A stretch of 32,532 nucleotides of DNA. Source: Chromera velia (Eukaryota; Sar; Chromeraceae). The stretch is from positions 1-32,532 of the forward strand of contig JAHBMJ010000845.1 of assembly GCA_018398765.1 (NCBI GenBank), written 5' to 3'. This document shows, in pieces, positions 29,741 through 32,532 of this stretch. The position numbers were made by a program, and so were the translations under genes. The notes below the pieces were generated by a model. That model did no database searches and was not told the origin of the DNA. It was given only the letters and a program-made list of their open reading frames with translations. Numbering within the stretch: the first letter of the stretch is position 1; every line of letters starts with the position of its first letter.

Positions 29741-32475
29741 TCAGGGCGTTCTGTCCAGAAATTGGCTCCGCAAGGCCTCGAGGACTGCCGAGGGTCCATT
29801 CGCGCCCCTTCCCTGTCTGAGGATGTCCATCTCTTTCACTTTCTGCTCTGCAGCATTCTTCGACCTCAAAAAACCTTTGAACCCGTCGCTGCATTGGTGC
29901 CTGATCATATGGAGGTTTGGCTCCACCCCCACAAAGTAGACGTTCGTAGTCACTCCCTCCACCGTGTAGCTTCTCTGTACACGAAACGTACCCGCAGGAC
30001 CTCCTGAGGGAATGCCAGCCGCCTTCGCTGAGTGCTGCTGAGAGGGCAGGCTTGCCCCCCCTCGCCCTTCTCCTGCTCCACCTGTCAGTGACGAGCCACG
30101 GCCTCCGTCCTGAACATCGCGAGGCGCTACGGGAGGGCGCCCTCCACGGCCACCACGTCCCCTTCCAGCAGCCGGTGCTGCCCCACCGCCCCCACTGAGC
30201 AGCTCTCCCACAGAGCCGTCTGACGAGCCACTCGCAAGCCTTGCAGCAGCGACATTCCCTGCACGCAGACAGACCATATAAACCTTTTCCCACCTCTTCT
30301 TCATAAATACAACAGCTAGAGAAAAAGCACGCAGACAGACAGAGAGACAGTCTCTGCCCTTTCCCTGCTTTTCTCCATGGCACCACAAACAAAGTCAAAA
30401 CTGTTACAGAGAAAGGAAGGAAGGAAGAAAAAAGGAAAAAAAGAAGGAAGAAAGGAAGGAAGGAGGTCCCCTGGAAGTAAAGAACCAAAAGCAAAAAGGC
30501 AATATCGATCGCTATTCACACAACCTAGGCAGACAGACAGACCTCGCAGACAGTCGGAAAGGCAGACAGATGAACAAGCAGACAGACCATACATTCACCA
30601 TCAGTTCCTAGTCAATTCACATTCCCTCAATGACATGACTACGAGCTGCACAGCACAGCCAAGAGCACCTGAAATAACGAGAGCTTAACAAGAATGAAGG
30701 GAAGTTTTGCAGCACTACTGCTGCTCGGCTTGGCTGCTTGGCAAGAATTCTGATATTGTCAACTAGAAAGAAAAGGCAGTGCAAGGAAAAAGATGAGATC
30801 ATAAAGACGATTGCGACCAGACACAAAAGGAAAAGCGGTCGGCATGTGAGTGCAGAACAAACAGCCTCTACGACTTACTACAACCTGACTCACTTGTCTG
30901 AGAGACTGAAGGCTCAGCCAAAGGAGCCTGTAGTGCCTCGATCGCGTTCGAGTCCTGGAGACGGACGTCACTGGCACCTGCCTGAGATCTGGGGGCAGAT
31001 GAAGAGCTCGAGTTCCCTCCTTGGGCCTCCCCCTGTACAGGAGCAGCTGCAGGTCCCTCTGAGGCAGCTGCAGAAGGTGGCTGGAGCAACTCGGTCAACA
31101 GCTTCAATTGGTCATCAGACGCTCCCAGCATCTCCATGGCTCCCCTCAGGTCTGCCCTTGCGGAGGGCTCTGCCTGCAAAATTTAATGCAAAAAGCAGCA
31201 TCACATCAAATTTTCAAAGACAGAATCGAGAAAAAAATGGGGCTCCAAAGAGAAGGCTTAGAGTAAAGAAAAAGAAAAGAAGAACACGTAGCGGAACTGA
31301 GTAACGAAAATAAACTGAAGACTGGCTCAGTCTGACTGACTGGCTCGCTGGCTGGCTGGCTGGCTGACTGACTGGCTGTCTGAGGGACTGACTGACTGAC
31401 TGACTGACTGGCTGACTGGCTGGCTGGCTGGCTGATTGACTCGCTGGCTGACTGGCTGGCTGACTGACTGGTTGTCTGAGGGACTGACTGGCTGTCTGGC
31501 TGAATGGCTGACTGGCTGGCGGGCTGGCTGGCTGGCTGTCTGAGTGACTGACTGGCTGGCTGTCAGTGACTGACTCGCTGTCTGAGTGACTGACTGACTG
31601 ACTGACTGACTGGCTGGCTGGCTGGCTGGCTGACTTACTGGCTGTCTGAGTGACTGACTGGCTGTCTGGCTGACTGACTGGCGGGCTGGCTGGCTGACTG
31701 ACTGGCCGGCCGGCTGGCTGTCTGAGTGACTGACTGGCTGTCTGACTGGCTGGCTGACTGGCTGGCTGGCTGACTGACTGGCTGGCTGGCTGACTGACTG
31801 GCTGGCTGGCTGGCTGTCTGAGTGACTGACTCGCTGTCTGAGTGAGTGAGTGACTGACTGGCTGGGAATTCGAATGAGAACAGGAGACGCGCGATCACTT
31901 CATGCAGACCAATATGAATGAAAAAGTGAGCCACAGTGGAATACGAAACGAATTCGTGAAGATTTCGTGGACATAAAGTCTTTTTTTTTACGGCCCCATG
32001 AATCTCTCTGTGGTTTAGTACAATAAGTAGGGCTTTGAAACTCATAGTGAAGTGTTGGTGTTGTGCGGCCTTCCAGTTCATCATGTTACTACTAGTAGAC
32101 AGAAACAGACAGACTCCTTTAATTATTATTTTAGACGGCATCAAAGCGGGCAATGCTATTCTGTTTGATCGATGCGACTGCATCACTTCTCTGTACCTGC
32201 ATGCAAGTGTGTACGTACAGACCAACCTGAAGCAATGAAGTCATGACGTTCACCAGTCGGTCTGCTTCTGTATCGTTGGAGTCCTAACGTTTCACTACCC
32301 TCCGCACAATGGCGGGGTCGTATCCAGAGGGGAGGGGTCCATCTTCGCCAAAAGGAAGCAAGTCCCCAAAGAAGACGTAGAAGCAGACCCCAAGGCTCCA
32401 CATATCCGCCTTACTGTCGTACTTGGTCTTCTTGGTTGGGTGGGCTCGGTCCGCGCACACTTCAGGAGCCATGTA
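29741..32475 (-). CDS. Protein kinase, CAMK-like, C-terminal part (5' end beyond window)
   Basis: The clearest exon, 32475-32299 (59 codons), starts after TTTTTTGCAG. It carries the APE motif (YMAPEV), YDSKADMWSLGV and YVFFGDLLPFGEDG, which are kinase subdomains VIII-IX and resemble CAMK/CDPK kinases. Exon 31173-30894 begins AEPSARADLRGAMEML, like the last helix of a kinase domain, then Ser/Ala/Gln-rich sequence. Its phase matches the terminal exon 30258-29741. That exon has an RGRGGRGG linker, then a compact YTVEGVTTNVYFVGVEPNLHMIRHQC region of unknown type, and ends in TGA. About 30-40 residues usual between the first two segments (helices G-H) are missing if they join directly, so at least one small exon is probably unresolved. 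The catalytic loop and ATP site lie outside the window. Confidence 0.72.
30411..30475. repeat. Purine-rich (GGAA)n tract
   Basis: GGAAGGAAGGAAG with AAAAAGG variants, within the kinase intron 30259-30893. Confidence 0.85.
31324..31864. repeat. CTGG/CTGA tetranucleotide minisatellite, about 540 bp
   Basis: Tandem GACT and GGCT units are assembled into longer imperfect units containing CTGTCTGAGTGACTGACTGG, seen many times. Rare variants such as GGCCGGCC occur. It lies within the modelled kinase intron region 31174-32298. The minus-strand Ser/Gln ORF over it is an artefact. Confidence 0.95.
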
Positions 32476-32505
32476 CTGCAAAAAAGAGAAAACGGAGAAG
32501 AAACA

Positions 32506-32532
32506 AGAGAGAGAGAGAGGGGGGGGGGGGGG
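32506..32532. repeat. (GA)n followed by terminal poly-G
   Basis: A GA run leads into a run of about 14 G at the window edge, probably an assembly boundary. It lies in the kinase intron upstream of exon 32475. Confidence 0.85.

Noticed and set aside
31324-31864. CRISPR-like array
   Set aside because: The units are contiguous tetranucleotides with no unique spacers, in eukaryotic DNA.
31880-31990. Missing kinase exon carrying GLHEVIARLL (minus strand)
   Set aside because: The peptide resembles a kinase helix-H segment, but no convincing acceptor and donor pair gives the required phase.

Overview
The window is nuclear DNA from a eukaryote with intron-rich genes, abundant microsatellites and transposable elements. 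Three protein genes can be followed through phase-compatible GT-AG introns. The mix (a plant/protist-type CHASE sensor, an ankyrin-repeat protein with long disordered stretches, a CAMK-like kinase, a chromodomain Ty3/gypsy element and very dense simple repeats) suits a free-living protist or alga. A chromerid-like alveolate is my best guess, but the sequence does not prove it.

Layout. 1-6973 is mostly repeat: AT-rich ATAATCATTAT-type palindromes (about 210-370 and 4080-4330), CA/GA runs, a 146-bp tandem repeat (2305-2968), an approximately 820-bp TTCC polypyrimidine block, a frameshifted minus-strand ORF of unknown function (4430-5102), and a TG/GAGTGA block (6062-6745). 6979-12942 is a full-length but dead Ty3/gypsy chromodomain retrotransposon with two 278-bp LTRs and a 5-bp target duplication (AGCTA). 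Seventy-one bp beyond its duplication, a second insertion begins: a non-autonomous hAT-type DNA transposon (13027-14837) with TAGGG-type inverted ends and an 8-bp duplication (AGCAAGAC).

15271-26966 is the gene-rich core. An eight-exon ankyrin-repeat gene runs on the minus strand (15271-21574) and an eight-exon CHASE-domain membrane sensor gene on the plus strand (22482-26966), divergently arranged around about 900 bp. The modelled exons sum to exact codon multiples (3063 and 1800 nt). The CHASE protein has two membrane segments and a sensory ectodomain but no recognisable kinase or cyclase output domain. It also carries an in-frame TAA inside the CHASE domain at a position where a CAA codon would fit. 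26967-29740 is gene-free. The minus-strand gene at 29741-32475 is the 3' part of a protein kinase whose N-terminal exons lie beyond the right edge.

Two themes run through the window. First, decay of the retrotransposon is almost wholly C:G to T:A: all 18 differences between the LTRs are transitions, and its nonsense and zinc-knuckle changes are of the same type, as expected from cytosine methylation and deamination or an RIP-like process. Second, simple repeats sit inside introns directly against splice sites, so they form part of the splicing signals.
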